Source of the DNA: Pseudomonas fragi
GTDB lineage: Bacteria > Pseudomonadota > Gammaproteobacteria > Pseudomonadales > Pseudomonadaceae
Assembly: GCF_025426255.1 (NCBI RefSeq)
Contig: NZ_CP104861.1
Location: forward strand, 2,914,001-2,978,000
Direction: 5' to 3'
DNA length: 64,000 nucleotides
Part shown: positions 17,977-26,828 of the stretch, in pieces
Layout: each line of letters starts with the position of its first letter
How positions within the stretch are numbered: position 1 is the first letter of the stretch
Program-made: the position numbers and the translations under genes
The notes under the pieces: generated by a model
The model's database searches: none
Told to the model about the DNA's origin: nothing
What the model saw: only the letters and a program-made list of their open reading frames with translations

Positions 17977-18191
17977 CCGAGACGGTTCTTGTTCAAGGGC
18001 AAGATATAACCACGGGATAATTAAAGACCTGCTATCAGATCTAATAACAGGCCACTTAACATTTAGGCGTGGTTAATAGTACGCACTATCCGAATACAAA
18101 AAATTGAACTTTGATCGGACGGAAAGTTTTGCAAGAGGTGATACTGGCGACGATACGCACACATGTAGCCGCTGAGGAGATACTTCAAGCG

Positions 18192-18240
18192 TGGGAGCGA
18201 GCCTGCTCGCGAAGATTATTCGCGAGCAGGCTCGCTCCCA
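18192..18240. repeat. Perfect inverted repeat, GGGAGCGAGC type
   Basis: Two exact 22-base arms (18192-18213 and 18219-18240), each built on TGGGAGCGAGCCTGCTCGCG, flank a 5-base loop. It lies downstream of the PotF-like gene and belongs to the same family as the elements at 26797, 29666, 37299 and 37985. A Pseudomonas REP-like element. Confidence 0.75.
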
Positions 18241-18283
18241 CTGGGGCTTGACCTGGAACAGAGTATCTACACGATTTCGGGGT

Positions 18284-19384
18284 TTACGTACCGCTTTTGA
18301 CCTTGCTCCACACCCGTGTGCGTACCCGCTCAAGTTTCAGCGGCAACGGCTCTAGCGGGTACAGCGTGTCCATCACCTGTTGGCCAGGGTAGATCTGCGG
18401 ATTGTCGCGGATCTTCGCGTCTATCAGCGCTTTGGCATCCTGGTTGGCATTGGGGTACTTGAGGTAGGTGGAGGTCTGTGCAATCACCTGTGGGCGCAAC
18501 ATGTAGTTGATAAACGCCAGGCCCTGCTCCGGGTTGGGCGCATCGTTGAGCAGCACCATGCTTTCAACCCAAATCGGCGCCCCTTCGCGGGGGATGCTGT
18601 AGCGGATGGTGCGGCCGTTGCCAGCCACTTCCGAAGCGGTTTTGGCGTCCTGCACGCCGCCTGCCCAACCCACCACCGCGCAGACGTTGCCATTGGCCAG
18701 GTCGGTGATGAATTTGGATGAGTCAAAGTAGCGAATATATGGCCGCAAGGTCAGCAGCAACGCCTCGGCTTTCTGGTAGTCCTTGGGGTTAGTGCTGTTG
18801 TAAGGCAGACCGAGGTAATGCAGGGCGATGGGGATTATTTCACTGGGGGCGTCCAGCATCGCCACGCCACACTGGCTGAGCTTGCTCAGGTTCTCGGGCT
18901 TGAAAATCAGGTCCCAGGAATCAACCGGTGCATCCGGCCCCAGGATTGCCCTGATTTTGTCGACATCATAACCAACCCCCGTGGTGCCCCACAGATAAGG
19001 CACGGCATAACGATTACCCGGATCGTTGCTTTGCATCTTGGCCAGAATGGCCGGGTCAAGGTGTGAGCGATTAGGCAACTTCGAGGCGTCCAGTTCCTTG
19101 AGGACCCCAGCCTTGATCAGGTTGGGTAACAGATCACCGGTAGCCACAACAACGTCATAACCACTGCGACCGGCCATGAGCTTGCTTTGCATCACATCGC
19201 TGTTGTCGAACACGTCATACATGGAGCTGATGCCGGTTTCGGCCTGGAAGTTTTTCATCGTGTCCGGGGCGATAAAATCGTACCAGTTGTAGATGTTGAC
19301 CCTGGGCTCAGCCGCAACGGCGTTCACGGCACTGCAACTGAACAGCGCGGCCAGGGCCAAGCGCATAACGGGCTTGGAATTCAT
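18284..19384 (-). CDS. PotF/SpuD-like periplasmic polyamine-binding protein
   Basis: A 366-residue substrate-binding protein of the spermidine/putrescine ABC family, with signal peptide to about 25 (AVAAEPRVNIYNWYDFIAPD). The first strand VNIYNWYDFI, the GYDVVVATG and DPGNRYAVPYLWGT blocks, and PVDSWDLIFKPENL are family hallmarks. No permease or ATPase gene accompanies it. Its ATG overlaps by 4 bases the end of the nitrilase-family gene, so the two are translationally coupled. The ligand could be a polyamine or another cationic amide; a second copy lies at 24280-25380. Confidence 0.92.
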   Translation of the reverse strand: MNSKPVMRLALAALFSCSAVNAVAAEPRVNIYNWYDFIAPDTMKNFQAETGISSMYDVFDNSDVMQSKLMAGRSGYDVVVATGDLLPNLIKAGVLKELDASKLPNRSHLDPAILAKMQSNDPGNRYAVPYLWGTTGVGYDVDKIRAILGPDAPVDSWDLIFKPENLSKLSQCGVAMLDAPSEIIPIALHYLGLPYNSTNPKDYQKAEALLLTLRPYIRYFDSSKFITDLANGNVCAVVGWAGGVQDAKTASEVAGNGRTIRYSIPREGAPIWVESMVLLNDAPNPEQGLAFINYMLRPQVIAQTSTYLKYPNANQDAKALIDAKIRDNPQIYPGQQVMDTLYPLEPLPLKLERVRTRVWSKVKSGT

Positions 19385-20205
19385 GTGCAGGCTCCGATCA
19401 ACAATTCGCGACGACCGTCGGCATGTTCAAGCTGCTCGCCCGAGAGCAACAAACGGCGATCCTTGAGGTAGTCGTAATCACGGCGGGCGGCCTTGAGCTG
19501 ATCGAAATCCAGCTCGACAACATGCCGTACTTCTTCGCGGCCGGCCTCGAACAGCACATGCCCGAACGGGTCGACCACCATGCTGCCACCCGCGAACACC
19601 AGCCCGTCATCCCCGGCCCCGACGCGATTGACCATCACCGCAAAAGCCTGGTTCTCCTGAGCGCGGGCCATGATCGCGGTGCGATGCACTGGGCCGTAGG
19701 GGTCCATGTTGCCATTGGTGACGATGATCAGCTCGGCACCCAGTTGTGCCAGGGCACGGCTGGTTTCCGGCAGTTCGATGTCGTAACAGATCAGCAGGCC
19801 CACCCGAACGCCCTTCCAGAGCACAGTGCCAAAACGGTCGCCGGGGCAGAAGTCGCCACGCTCGGTTGGCCACAGATGCGTTTTGCGATACTGCAGTGCG
19901 ATCCCTTCGGGTGTCACCAGTACCGAGGTGTTGTAGAAACTGCCGTCATGCACCTCAGCAATCCCCACCACCACACTCACACCCCGCTCGCGCACGGCCT
20001 GCAATACGGTTTGCAGGGTCGGACCGGTCAATGGTTCGGCAACCTGCGCCAACTGCTGGCCACCGACAAAACCGCTCAGGTGGGTCTCCGGAAACACCAG
20101 CAAATCGGTATCGTGAGCACAGGTGGCGATGGCATTCAGAGTGCGCAACAGGTTATAAGCGGTGTCGCCGTCATGGCCTTCCAGTTGCACCAATTCAATT
20201 TTCAT
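19381..20205 (-). CDS. Carbon-nitrogen hydrolase (nitrilase-superfamily amidase)
   Basis: A 274-residue cytoplasmic amidase starting at the Met at 20205 (MKIELVQLEG), preceded by AAGGA; the open frame back to 20460 is not protein-like and would cross the divergent LuxR gene. The catalytic triad is visible: Glu40 in VFPETHLSG, Lys108 in YRKTHLW and Cys140 in LLICYDIELPE. Such enzymes hydrolyse linear amides, N-carbamoyl compounds or omega-amides. Coupling to a PotF-like binding protein suggests the substrate is the compound that protein captures, for example a polyamine-derived or guanidino-acid amide. Confidence 0.9.
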   Translation of the reverse strand: MKIELVQLEGHDGDTAYNLLRTLNAIATCAHDTDLLVFPETHLSGFVGGQQLAQVAEPLTGPTLQTVLQAVRERGVSVVVGIAEVHDGSFYNTSVLVTPEGIALQYRKTHLWPTERGDFCPGDRFGTVLWKGVRVGLLICYDIELPETSRALAQLGAELIIVTNGNMDPYGPVHRTAIMARAQENQAFAVMVNRVGAGDDGLVFAGGSMVVDPFGHVLFEAGREEVRHVVELDFDQLKAARRDYDYLKDRRLLLSGEQLEHADGRRELLIGACT

Positions 20206-20298
20206 CTCGGATCCTTGCAGGGAGGGATGAGCCGAGTATGGTGCGCGGCATAGCGCCAATATATGACTTCGATGGGGTAACACCCAGTGGGTAGTGAG

Positions 20299-21081
20299 AT
20301 GACTCTGACGTTGCAGGATGTGGCCTGGCATGACGCGATGGGCCGGGTTATTGAAACCCTCGACCAGCCCGGTTTCTGGACGGCGCTGGTGCGCTTGCTG
20401 GGTCGGTATGTGCCCGTGGATAACTGGGTGGTGCTGATTTACAGCGCAGGCAAACCGCATGTACTGGCCGAATCCCCCGGCGCAGACGGTTGCATGGACT
20501 CGCTGTTTCAGGACTACCTCAAGGGCCTGTACCTGCTGGACCCGTTTTACATCGCCAACCGCGAATCACCGCGCAGCGGGTTGTTCCGCCTGCAGGACGT
20601 GGCCCCGGAATGCTTTGAGCAGACCGATTACTATCAGCGTTATTTCCGCCTGAATATCGTCACCGACGAGGTGCATATCAATGTGCAACTCGACGACGAA
20701 CGCACCCTGAGCCTTTCAGTGGGCAGCCAATGCCGCTTCAGCCTGGAGCAGACCGCCTTGCTGGGGCTGGTGCAACCGTGGGTAGCCGCACTGATGCGCC
20801 AACGCCTGAACTTTGAGCGCGAACCCAAGGAAGCGCCGGAGCTGACGCCCAACTGGCAAAGCCGCCTGGAAGCAGCCACTGAGCAGTTGACTACGCCACT
20901 GACCGCACGGGAAATGGAAGTCGGCCTGCTGCTGCTCAGCGGCTGCTCGAACAAGGAAATCGCACGCAAACTGGCGATTTCGGCCGAGACGGTGAAAGTG
21001 CACCGCAAGCACATGTACAGCAAGTTGGGGATCAAGTCACAGTCCGAACTGTTCTCGTTGTTTTTACAGGCGCAAGAGTAA
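20299..21081 (+). CDS. LuxR-family transcriptional regulator
   Basis: A regulator of 260 residues; an in-frame GTG at 20287 is an alternative start. The C-terminal helix-turn-helix is clear: LTAREMEVGLLLLSGCSNKEIARKLAISAETVKVHRKHMYSKLGI. The N-terminal 190 residues match no sensor domain I recognise; they lack the receiver-domain aspartates. It is divergent from the nitrilase/PotF-like pair with a gap of about 90 bases, so it probably controls that operon. Confidence 0.85.
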   Translation: MTLTLQDVAWHDAMGRVIETLDQPGFWTALVRLLGRYVPVDNWVVLIYSAGKPHVLAESPGADGCMDSLFQDYLKGLYLLDPFYIANRESPRSGLFRLQDVAPECFEQTDYYQRYFRLNIVTDEVHINVQLDDERTLSLSVGSQCRFSLEQTALLGLVQPWVAALMRQRLNFEREPKEAPELTPNWQSRLEAATEQLTTPLTAREMEVGLLLLSGCSNKEIARKLAISAETVKVHRKHMYSKLGIKSQSELFSLFLQAQE

Positions 21082-21184
21082 AAAGCACCTACCGTTGCCC
21101 TCCCTCGCAGTGTAAGTTGAGAAATGTTTTGTTTCATTTAACGCCCATTTCTAACCAACTGCCTGCAAAGGAATGCCCCACACA

Positions 21185-22924
21185 ATGGATTTTTCACTCA
21201 AGCAACTGGCTGCTGCAACCTTGGTGATGGCCAGCCTCACCGCGTTCAGCAGCACTGCATACGCCACCCTCACGCCGCAACAGAGCGCGGTCATCCTCAA
21301 GACTTTCAACAACGCGCCGGTTACCGACTTCAGGCAGTTTCTGGGAGCTGTAGCCAAAAGCGAACTGGCCAAAACCGACAACCTGGAGCCAACCATCAGT
21401 GCCTTTATCGACCACAAGGCACTGACCGCTGAACAGCAGAACGAAATCTACCGTCTGCTGGGCCTCTACACACGCCTGAAATACGGCCAGGCGGCCACCG
21501 AAACCCTACGTGAACTGGTTGCCATTCCGACCGTCAACGTGGACGGCGTGGCCCAGTACGAGAACCCGCAATTTCTCAAGATTGCCGACAAGATCAAGGA
21601 CCTGGCCAAGGCCTTTAACCTGAATTTTCGCAATATCGACAACCGCGTCTACGAAGTATCCCTCGAAGGCAGTGGCGATGAAGTAGTCGGCATTCACGCC
21701 CACGCCGACGTAGTACCCGTGACCCCTGAAAACTGGGTGCTCAAGGACGGGACCAAACTCGATCCGTTCAAGGTCACACTGATCGGCGACCGTATGTACG
21801 GACGCGGCACCGAGGATGACAAAAACGGCATAGTGGTGGCGATGTACGCCATGAAAGTGATCAAGGAAGAGAAGCTGCCACTGGCCAGGAACTTCAAGCT
21901 GCTGATCGACACCACCGAAGAAACGTCCGGTGATGCCATCCCCTATTACTTCGAACACAACCCGGTGCCCAACTACAACCTGGCGCTGGATGGCGGCTAC
22001 CCGGTGGTCATTGCCGAAAAAGGCTACGGAACCGTCATGGCCAGCTTTGCGCGACGTAACGCCGAAGGTCAGGGCGCAGAAATCATCTCGCTCACGGGCG
22101 GCATGGCAACCAACCAGATTCCGTCGACATCGATCGCCACCCTGGTCACCGACAAACCGGACGAACTGGCCGCCAGTCTGAACAAGGCCGGTGCTGAATA
22201 TGTGCGGCGCAATGGCGACAATTTCGAGGTGAACGCCAAGGTAATCGGCAAAGACGTGGTGCTGACGGTGACTGGGGTTTCCGCGCACTCCTCCGAGCCC
22301 GAATCCGGGATCAACCCGGTGGCCCGGATGCTTGATTTCATCAGCAGCGTTGACGGCCAGATCGCCCTCAAGCACAACCACATTACCGACGCCGCGCACT
22401 ATGGCGCCGACAACTGGGGGCTGGACTACGAGGGTGGCAAGCTGGGGATCGGTTTTGCCGATGCGTTCATGGGACCGCTGACCACTTCACTGACCTTTGT
22501 CGGGCTGGATGACAAGGCACTCAAGCTGGCGGTGAACCTGCGCGTACCCAAGGGCAAGTCGCCTGAAGCACTCAAAGCGCAAATCGCCGAAAAACTGGAT
22601 GCCTGGAGCAAGCGCAAACAAGTGCCGGTGACCTTTGCCTACACCATCGCCGAGCCGATGTATCGCAACCCCGAGGGAGAGTGGGTCAAGGCCCTGCTGG
22701 CCGTAGCCAGCGAGAACCTTGGCATGGAACACAAGTTCGGTACTTCGGCGGGTGCGACGTCGGTGCATGAACTGCCCAACGGCGTGCAATTTGGTCTGGC
22801 CATGCCCGATGTCAAGTACACCGGGCATACCGACAACGAGTTCAAGACTGTAGAGCAGTTCATGCTGGACCTGCAGATCGTCACCGAGATGATGGCCCGC
22901 ATCGGGCAATTGCCGAAACTCTGA
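21185..22924 (+). CDS. Secreted M20-family dipeptidase
   Basis: A zinc dipeptidase of the PepV-like M20 group, 579 residues from the ATG at 21185, which has AAGGA at proper spacing (an ATG at 21173 is too close to it). It has a signal peptide ending near AYA, and a helical N-terminal stretch before the catalytic part. Metal-site motifs: GIHAHADVVP, GRGTEDDKNG, DTTEETSGDAI, the later VSAHSSEPESG and the near-terminal PDVKYTGHTDNEF. Probably periplasmic peptide use. It follows the LuxR gene by 103 bases on the same strand. Confidence 0.9.
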   Translation: MDFSLKQLAAATLVMASLTAFSSTAYATLTPQQSAVILKTFNNAPVTDFRQFLGAVAKSELAKTDNLEPTISAFIDHKALTAEQQNEIYRLLGLYTRLKYGQAATETLRELVAIPTVNVDGVAQYENPQFLKIADKIKDLAKAFNLNFRNIDNRVYEVSLEGSGDEVVGIHAHADVVPVTPENWVLKDGTKLDPFKVTLIGDRMYGRGTEDDKNGIVVAMYAMKVIKEEKLPLARNFKLLIDTTEETSGDAIPYYFEHNPVPNYNLALDGGYPVVIAEKGYGTVMASFARRNAEGQGAEIISLTGGMATNQIPSTSIATLVTDKPDELAASLNKAGAEYVRRNGDNFEVNAKVIGKDVVLTVTGVSAHSSEPESGINPVARMLDFISSVDGQIALKHNHITDAAHYGADNWGLDYEGGKLGIGFADAFMGPLTTSLTFVGLDDKALKLAVNLRVPKGKSPEALKAQIAEKLDAWSKRKQVPVTFAYTIAEPMYRNPEGEWVKALLAVASENLGMEHKFGTSAGATSVHELPNGVQFGLAMPDVKYTGHTDNEFKTVEQFMLDLQIVTEMMARIGQLPKL

Positions 22925-22935
22925 GGGTAAATATC

Positions 22936-23082
22936 CGTAGCAGCTGCCGCAGGAACGAGGCTGCGTTCGACGGCGTAGCCGTCGTAAAAACTAAACTTGC
23001 GGTCTATCAGTTAGACCGAGGATTCAGGATTTACGATCGCTTCGCAATCGAACGCAGCCTCGTTCCTGCGGCAGCTGCTACG
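22936..23082. repeat. Long perfect inverted repeat, GTAGCAGCTG type
   Basis: Exact 35-base arms (22936-22970 and 23048-23082), starting CGTAGCAGCTGCCGCAGG and ending GAGGCTGCGTTCGA, flank 77 bases. A small nested hairpin, CGGTCTA-TCAGT-TAGACCG, is inside. The right arm overlaps the last five bases of the convergent P1 peptidase gene. Same family as the elements at 2304 and 34760. Confidence 0.8.
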
Positions 23083-24190
23083 CAAGTTTGATATTCGGCT
23101 TCCAGCCCACCTGCTTCAAGGCTGCCAGCAAACGCTCGGGCTTGAGCGCCAGCACGGTATTGCCGCACCCTGACAGGTCTTCAGCGCCAAGCATGGCATT
23201 GAGAATCGCCTCTTCAACCGCATCCGCCGCTGCTACAAACAGCGGCGAGATGTAGTCGTTGTTGACCATTTGCAACGCCGTGGTCGGCTCGCCCGGATGG
23301 CCGAAATTGGCCGCTGGCAGATTGTTGTTGCCCACCGCGAAGGCAATGAAAATATCGCCGCTGGAGTCTTCCGTTCCCCCGCCCACCCGCGCCAGCCCGA
23401 CGCTGGCACGCTGCGCAAGACGGGTGCATTGGTGCGGCAACAAGGGCGCATCGGTCGCAATAGTAATCACGATAGAACCCATGCCCGGTACGCCAACATT
23501 AACCGCGCTTTTAAACGGCGACGGCACGTCATCCAGCACTGTACCGACCGGGTACCCACCCACCCGCAAGGCTTCACGTACGCCGTAGTTGGCCTGCACC
23601 AGCGCGCCCACGGTCCAGCCACCCTGCTCCGGGCTCAAGACCCGTGAAGACGTGCCGATCCCGCCCTTGAATTCGTGACAGATCATCCCCGTACCACCAC
23701 CCACATTGCCTTCCTGCACCGGGCCGGACTTTGCGTCCTGCAGTGCCAGGTGCAGATGTTCTGCAGTAACGTGCTGGCCCCAGATATCGTTCAGCGTACC
23801 GTCGTAGGTTTCCAGCACCACGGGCATGCACCAATAGGTGTGTTGCTTGCCCAATTCGCGCTCGGCCGAAACCAGAGCATCGCGCACCACGCCCACGCTG
23901 TGAGTGTTGGTATAGGCGATGGGCGAAGTCAGCAACCCTGCCTCGCGAATCCACTCCAGCCCCGTGGCATCACCGTTGCCATTGAGCACATGCACGCCCG
24001 CAAAGCACGGTTGCAGATGCGTCGCACCGGCCCGTGGTTCAATCACGGTCACACCGGAATGGATGGAAACCTCATCGGTTTCAACATTGAGGGTGTGATG
24101 ACCCACTCGCACACCGGGCACATCGGTGATGGCGTTGTACACGCCCGGAGTGCCCGAACCGATGGTGATGCCAAGCTCACGGATACGCAT
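23078..24190 (-). CDS. P1-family aminopeptidase (DmpA/BapA-like)
   Basis: An Ntn-hydrolase of 370 residues, started at the Met at 24190 (MRIRELGITIGSGTPG, the usual family start); the frame extends to 24262 without support. The precursor should cut itself between Gly238 and Ser239 in VPGMG|SIVITIATDAPL, making Ser239 the N-terminal nucleophile. EGNVGGGTGM and FKGGIGTSSR line the active site. Known members release N-terminal D-amino, L-amino or beta-amino acids from peptides and amides. No signal peptide. Neighbours (M20 dipeptidase, PotF-like protein) suggest scavenging of unusual peptides. Confidence 0.9.
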   Translation of the reverse strand: MRIRELGITIGSGTPGVYNAITDVPGVRVGHHTLNVETDEVSIHSGVTVIEPRAGATHLQPCFAGVHVLNGNGDATGLEWIREAGLLTSPIAYTNTHSVGVVRDALVSAERELGKQHTYWCMPVVLETYDGTLNDIWGQHVTAEHLHLALQDAKSGPVQEGNVGGGTGMICHEFKGGIGTSSRVLSPEQGGWTVGALVQANYGVREALRVGGYPVGTVLDDVPSPFKSAVNVGVPGMGSIVITIATDAPLLPHQCTRLAQRASVGLARVGGGTEDSSGDIFIAFAVGNNNLPAANFGHPGEPTTALQMVNNDYISPLFVAAADAVEEAILNAMLGAEDLSGCGNTVLALKPERLLAALKQVGWKPNIKLA

Positions 24191-24279
24191 GGTGCTGTTC
24201 TCGTCGTTCGATAAAGTGCCCCCAGTGTAGAAACCCGGCAAGCACTTGACGATAACCCCCATTCACTACCCCCGAGGGG

Positions 24280-25380
24280 TTACTTGTCGGATTTGATACT
24301 GGTCCAGACCCGGGTCCTTACGCGCTCCATTTTCTGCGGCAACGGTTGCACCACATACAAGGATTTAAGTGCCTCACTGGTCGGTGTCAGGTTCGGGTTG
24401 CCGGTGATGTCCTTGTTGATCAGTGGCAGCGAATCCTTGTTGACGTTGGGATAGCCGAGGAAATCACTGATCCCGGCGATGACCTTGGGCTCCAGCAGGT
24501 TGTTGAGAAACTCATGCGCTTGCTCGACATTCTTCGCGCTTTTAGGGATCGCAAACGTATCAAACCAGATCGGCGCGCCTTCCTTTGGCAAGCGCCAGTC
24601 GACCACTACGCCGTTGCCCGACTCCTTGGCGCGATTGCCGAACTGGTAAAAGCTGCCGGAGTAACCGATGGCCACGCAGATGTCGCCATTGGCAATGTCG
24701 GTCATGTACTTGGCCGAGTTGAAGTAGGTCACATAGGGACGAATCTTCAGCATCAGTTGCTTGGCTTTTTCATAGTCTGCCGGGTTCTGACTGTTGGGGT
24801 CCAGGCCCAGATAGTGCAGTGCCAACGGCAGGATTTCCGACGGTGAGTCGAGCATCGCTACGCCGCAGGATTTGAGCTTGGCCATGTTCTCCGGTTTGAA
24901 CACCAGGTCCCAGCTGTCCACCGGCGCATTCTCGCCCAGCGCGGCCTTGACCTTGGCCGGGTTGAAGCCGATCAGCACCGTGCCGTACATATAAGGCACC
25001 GCGTACTGGTTGCCGGGGTCATTGGTGTCCAGCAACTTGAGCAGGGCCGGGTCCTGGTGCTGCCAGTTGGGCAGCTTGGACTTGTCCAGTTTCTGGAACA
25101 CCCCGGCCTTGATCTGGGTATCGAGAAACTGATTGGACGGCACCACCAGGTCATACCCCGAGTTGCCGGTCAGCAGCTTGGCTTCCAGGGCTTCGTTGGT
25201 GTCGAACGAATCCCAGGTCACCTTGATCCCCGTTTGCTTGGCGAAGTCCTTGGGCACCGACGGCAGGATATAGTCCGCCCAGTTGTAAACCCGCAATTGC
25301 TGCTGTTCGGCCTGTACACCGCTGGCCAGCAGCGTCACCCCGCAAACAGTGGCGCCCAGTAAGCGTTTCATAGTGTCCAT
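24280..25380 (-). CDS. PotF/SpuD-like periplasmic polyamine-binding protein, second copy
   Basis: A 366-residue binding protein with signal peptide ending near VQA (mature EQQQLRVYNWADYILPS). It shares with the copy at 18284-19384 its exact length and blocks such as DPGN-YAVPY, PVDSWDL-FKPEN, CGVAMLD-PSEI and ERVRTRVW at the end. It lies 89 bases behind the P1 peptidase gene in the direction of transcription. No permease or ATPase is nearby, so it presumably feeds a transporter encoded elsewhere. The ligand may be a polyamine. Confidence 0.92.
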   Translation of the reverse strand: MDTMKRLLGATVCGVTLLASGVQAEQQQLRVYNWADYILPSVPKDFAKQTGIKVTWDSFDTNEALEAKLLTGNSGYDLVVPSNQFLDTQIKAGVFQKLDKSKLPNWQHQDPALLKLLDTNDPGNQYAVPYMYGTVLIGFNPAKVKAALGENAPVDSWDLVFKPENMAKLKSCGVAMLDSPSEILPLALHYLGLDPNSQNPADYEKAKQLMLKIRPYVTYFNSAKYMTDIANGDICVAIGYSGSFYQFGNRAKESGNGVVVDWRLPKEGAPIWFDTFAIPKSAKNVEQAHEFLNNLLEPKVIAGISDFLGYPNVNKDSLPLINKDITGNPNLTPTSEALKSLYVVQPLPQKMERVRTRVWTSIKSDK

Positions 25381-25741
25381 GAGTCAGTTCCCCAGGTTCG
25401 GCGTGAGATCGTTAGTTGTTATGTTCTGTACACGGCAGCGGCCTGCAAATGGCCAAGGGTAAGGACGAAAGGTTTGTTTTTATGGCGTGGCGGCTTTGAT
25501 TCTTGCCGAGAGCTCTGCCCGATCACAGAGGGAGGCAGGCCAAAAGGGGATCTTTATGGCCACTGTGCGTGTCCGATTCTATGTCCGGGCGCCACACGCT
25601 GTTGCCAGACAAACAGCCAATCAGCAAATGTTTCACCCACCGACAGCACCCGACTGCTCTAAGCTGGGATTTGTGCAGTCGCAACGGCTGGTACGCAGAT
25701 TGCTCAAGAGAATACGAACACACCTGAACGATGAGGATTTG
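25381..25741. other. Gene-free gap between a PotF-like gene and yghZ
   Basis: These 361 bases lie between two divergent genes. An open frame runs through the right part into yghZ, but it has no family-like protein sequence and no ribosome-binding site, so I treat it as non-coding. Promoters of both genes must be here; I saw no strong inverted repeat. Confidence 0.4.
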
Positions 25742-26779
25742 ATGACTTATATCGCTGCCGCAAACCGCTACGATTCCATCCCTTACCGCCGCACGGGTCG
25801 CAGCGGGCTGGTGCTGCCCGCATTGTCTCTGGGCCTGTGGCACAACTTTGGCGACAGCACACCGATCGACACCCAGCGTGCGCTGCTGCGCACCGCGTTC
25901 GATCTGGGCATCAATCACTTCGACCTGGCCAACAACTACGGCCCGCCCTACGGCAGCGCCGAGACCAATTTCGGCCGCCTGCTGCGCGAAGACTTCAAGC
26001 AGTACCGCGATGAGCTGATTATCTCCAGCAAGGCTGGCTGGGACATGTGGCCCGGCCCTTACGGCCAGGGTGGCGGTTCGCGCAAATACGTGCTGGCAAG
26101 CCTCGACCAGAGCCTGCAGCGCATGGGCCTGGACTACGTGGACATTTTCTACTCGCACCGCTTCGACCCCGACACGCCGCTGGAAGAAACCGCCAGCGCT
26201 CTGGCCACGGCCGTGCAACAGGGCAAGGCGTTGTATATCGGTATCTCGTCGTACTCCGGGGTCAAAACCCGAGAAATAGCGGCATTGCTCAAGGAATGGA
26301 AAGTCCCGCTGTTGATTCATCAACCGGCGTACAACCTGCTTAATCGCTGGATCGAGAAGGACCTGCTGGACACTGCCGAAGCACTCGGTACCGGCGTGAT
26401 CGCCTTTACCCCGCTGGCACAAGGTTTGCTGACCGACAAATACCTCAATGGCATACCGGCAGATGCGCGGATCAATCGTCCGGGCGGTGGTTCGTTGCAA
26501 TCATCGCACTTGTCCCAGGCCAATATTGCCCACGTACGGGCGTTGAACGAGATTGCTAAGCGTCGGGGCCAGAGCCTGGCCCAGATGGCGCTGGCCTGGA
26601 CCCTGCGCGACCCGCGCGTGACCTCGGCACTGATCGGCGCAAGCCGCCCGGAGCAGATCATCGAGAACGTCGCAGCGTTGCAGAACTTGAACTTTAGCCA
26701 TGAGGAACTGGCAGAGATCGACCGCTTTGCCCAGGAAGGCGGGATTAACTTGTGGCAAAAACCTTCGACGGCTGAATAA
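25742..26779 (+). CDS. yghZ: Aldo/keto reductase, L-glyceraldehyde-3-phosphate reductase type
   Basis: A 345-residue NADPH-dependent reductase. The ATG at 25742 (MTYIAAANRYDSIPYRRTG) has AGGAT ahead and matches the usual YghZ/Gpr N-terminus. AKR catalytic residues are visible: Asp and Tyr in FDLANNYGPPYG, Lys in IISSKAGWDMWPG and His in FYSHRFDPDTPLEE, and the family's LSLGLWHNFG. The C-terminal cofactor loop LIGASRPEQIIENV is intact. It detoxifies methylglyoxal and L-glyceraldehyde 3-phosphate in E. coli. No linkage to the neighbouring genes is evident. Confidence 0.9.
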   Translation: MTYIAAANRYDSIPYRRTGRSGLVLPALSLGLWHNFGDSTPIDTQRALLRTAFDLGINHFDLANNYGPPYGSAETNFGRLLREDFKQYRDELIISSKAGWDMWPGPYGQGGGSRKYVLASLDQSLQRMGLDYVDIFYSHRFDPDTPLEETASALATAVQQGKALYIGISSYSGVKTREIAALLKEWKVPLLIHQPAYNLLNRWIEKDLLDTAEALGTGVIAFTPLAQGLLTDKYLNGIPADARINRPGGGSLQSSHLSQANIAHVRALNEIAKRRGQSLAQMALAWTLRDPRVTSALIGASRPEQIIENVAALQNLNFSHEELAEIDRFAQEGGINLWQKPSTAE

Positions 26780-26796
26780 GCGCTACCGGCTTTTTT

Positions 26797-26822
26797 GTGG
26801 GAGCGAGCATGCTCGCTCCCAC
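26797..26822. repeat. Perfect palindrome, GGGAGCGAGC type
   Basis: A perfect 26-base palindrome centred on GAGCATGCTC, bounded by GTGGGAGC and GCTCCCAC. It fills the gap between the convergent yghZ and FAD/NAD(P)-binding genes. The run of T lies before it on the plus strand, so it is not an intrinsic terminator for yghZ. Minimal member of the repeat family seen at 18192. Confidence 0.65.
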
Positions 26823-26828
26823 CGTTAG

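Noticed and set aside
18073..18333. 86-codon frame overlapping the potF-like end
   Set aside because: It runs through the perfect inverted repeat at 18192-18240 and encodes repeat-derived sequence only.
19381..20460. Longer nitrilase open frame starting at 20460
   Set aside because: The first 85 codons are not amidase-like and would overlap the divergent LuxR gene; the Met at 20205 has AAGGA.
21506..22399. 297-codon open frame opposite the dipeptidase gene
   Set aside because: It is antisense to a protein with clear M20 motifs; GC-rich third positions create such shadow frames.
25487..25741. N-terminal extension of the yghZ-type gene
   Set aside because: The upstream residues have no family similarity, and the ATG at 25742 matches the usual YghZ start and has its own AGGAT.
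26797..26822. Palindrome read as a terminator of yghZ
   Set aside because: The T run precedes the hairpin on the plus strand and A residues follow on the minus strand, so the geometry is wrong.
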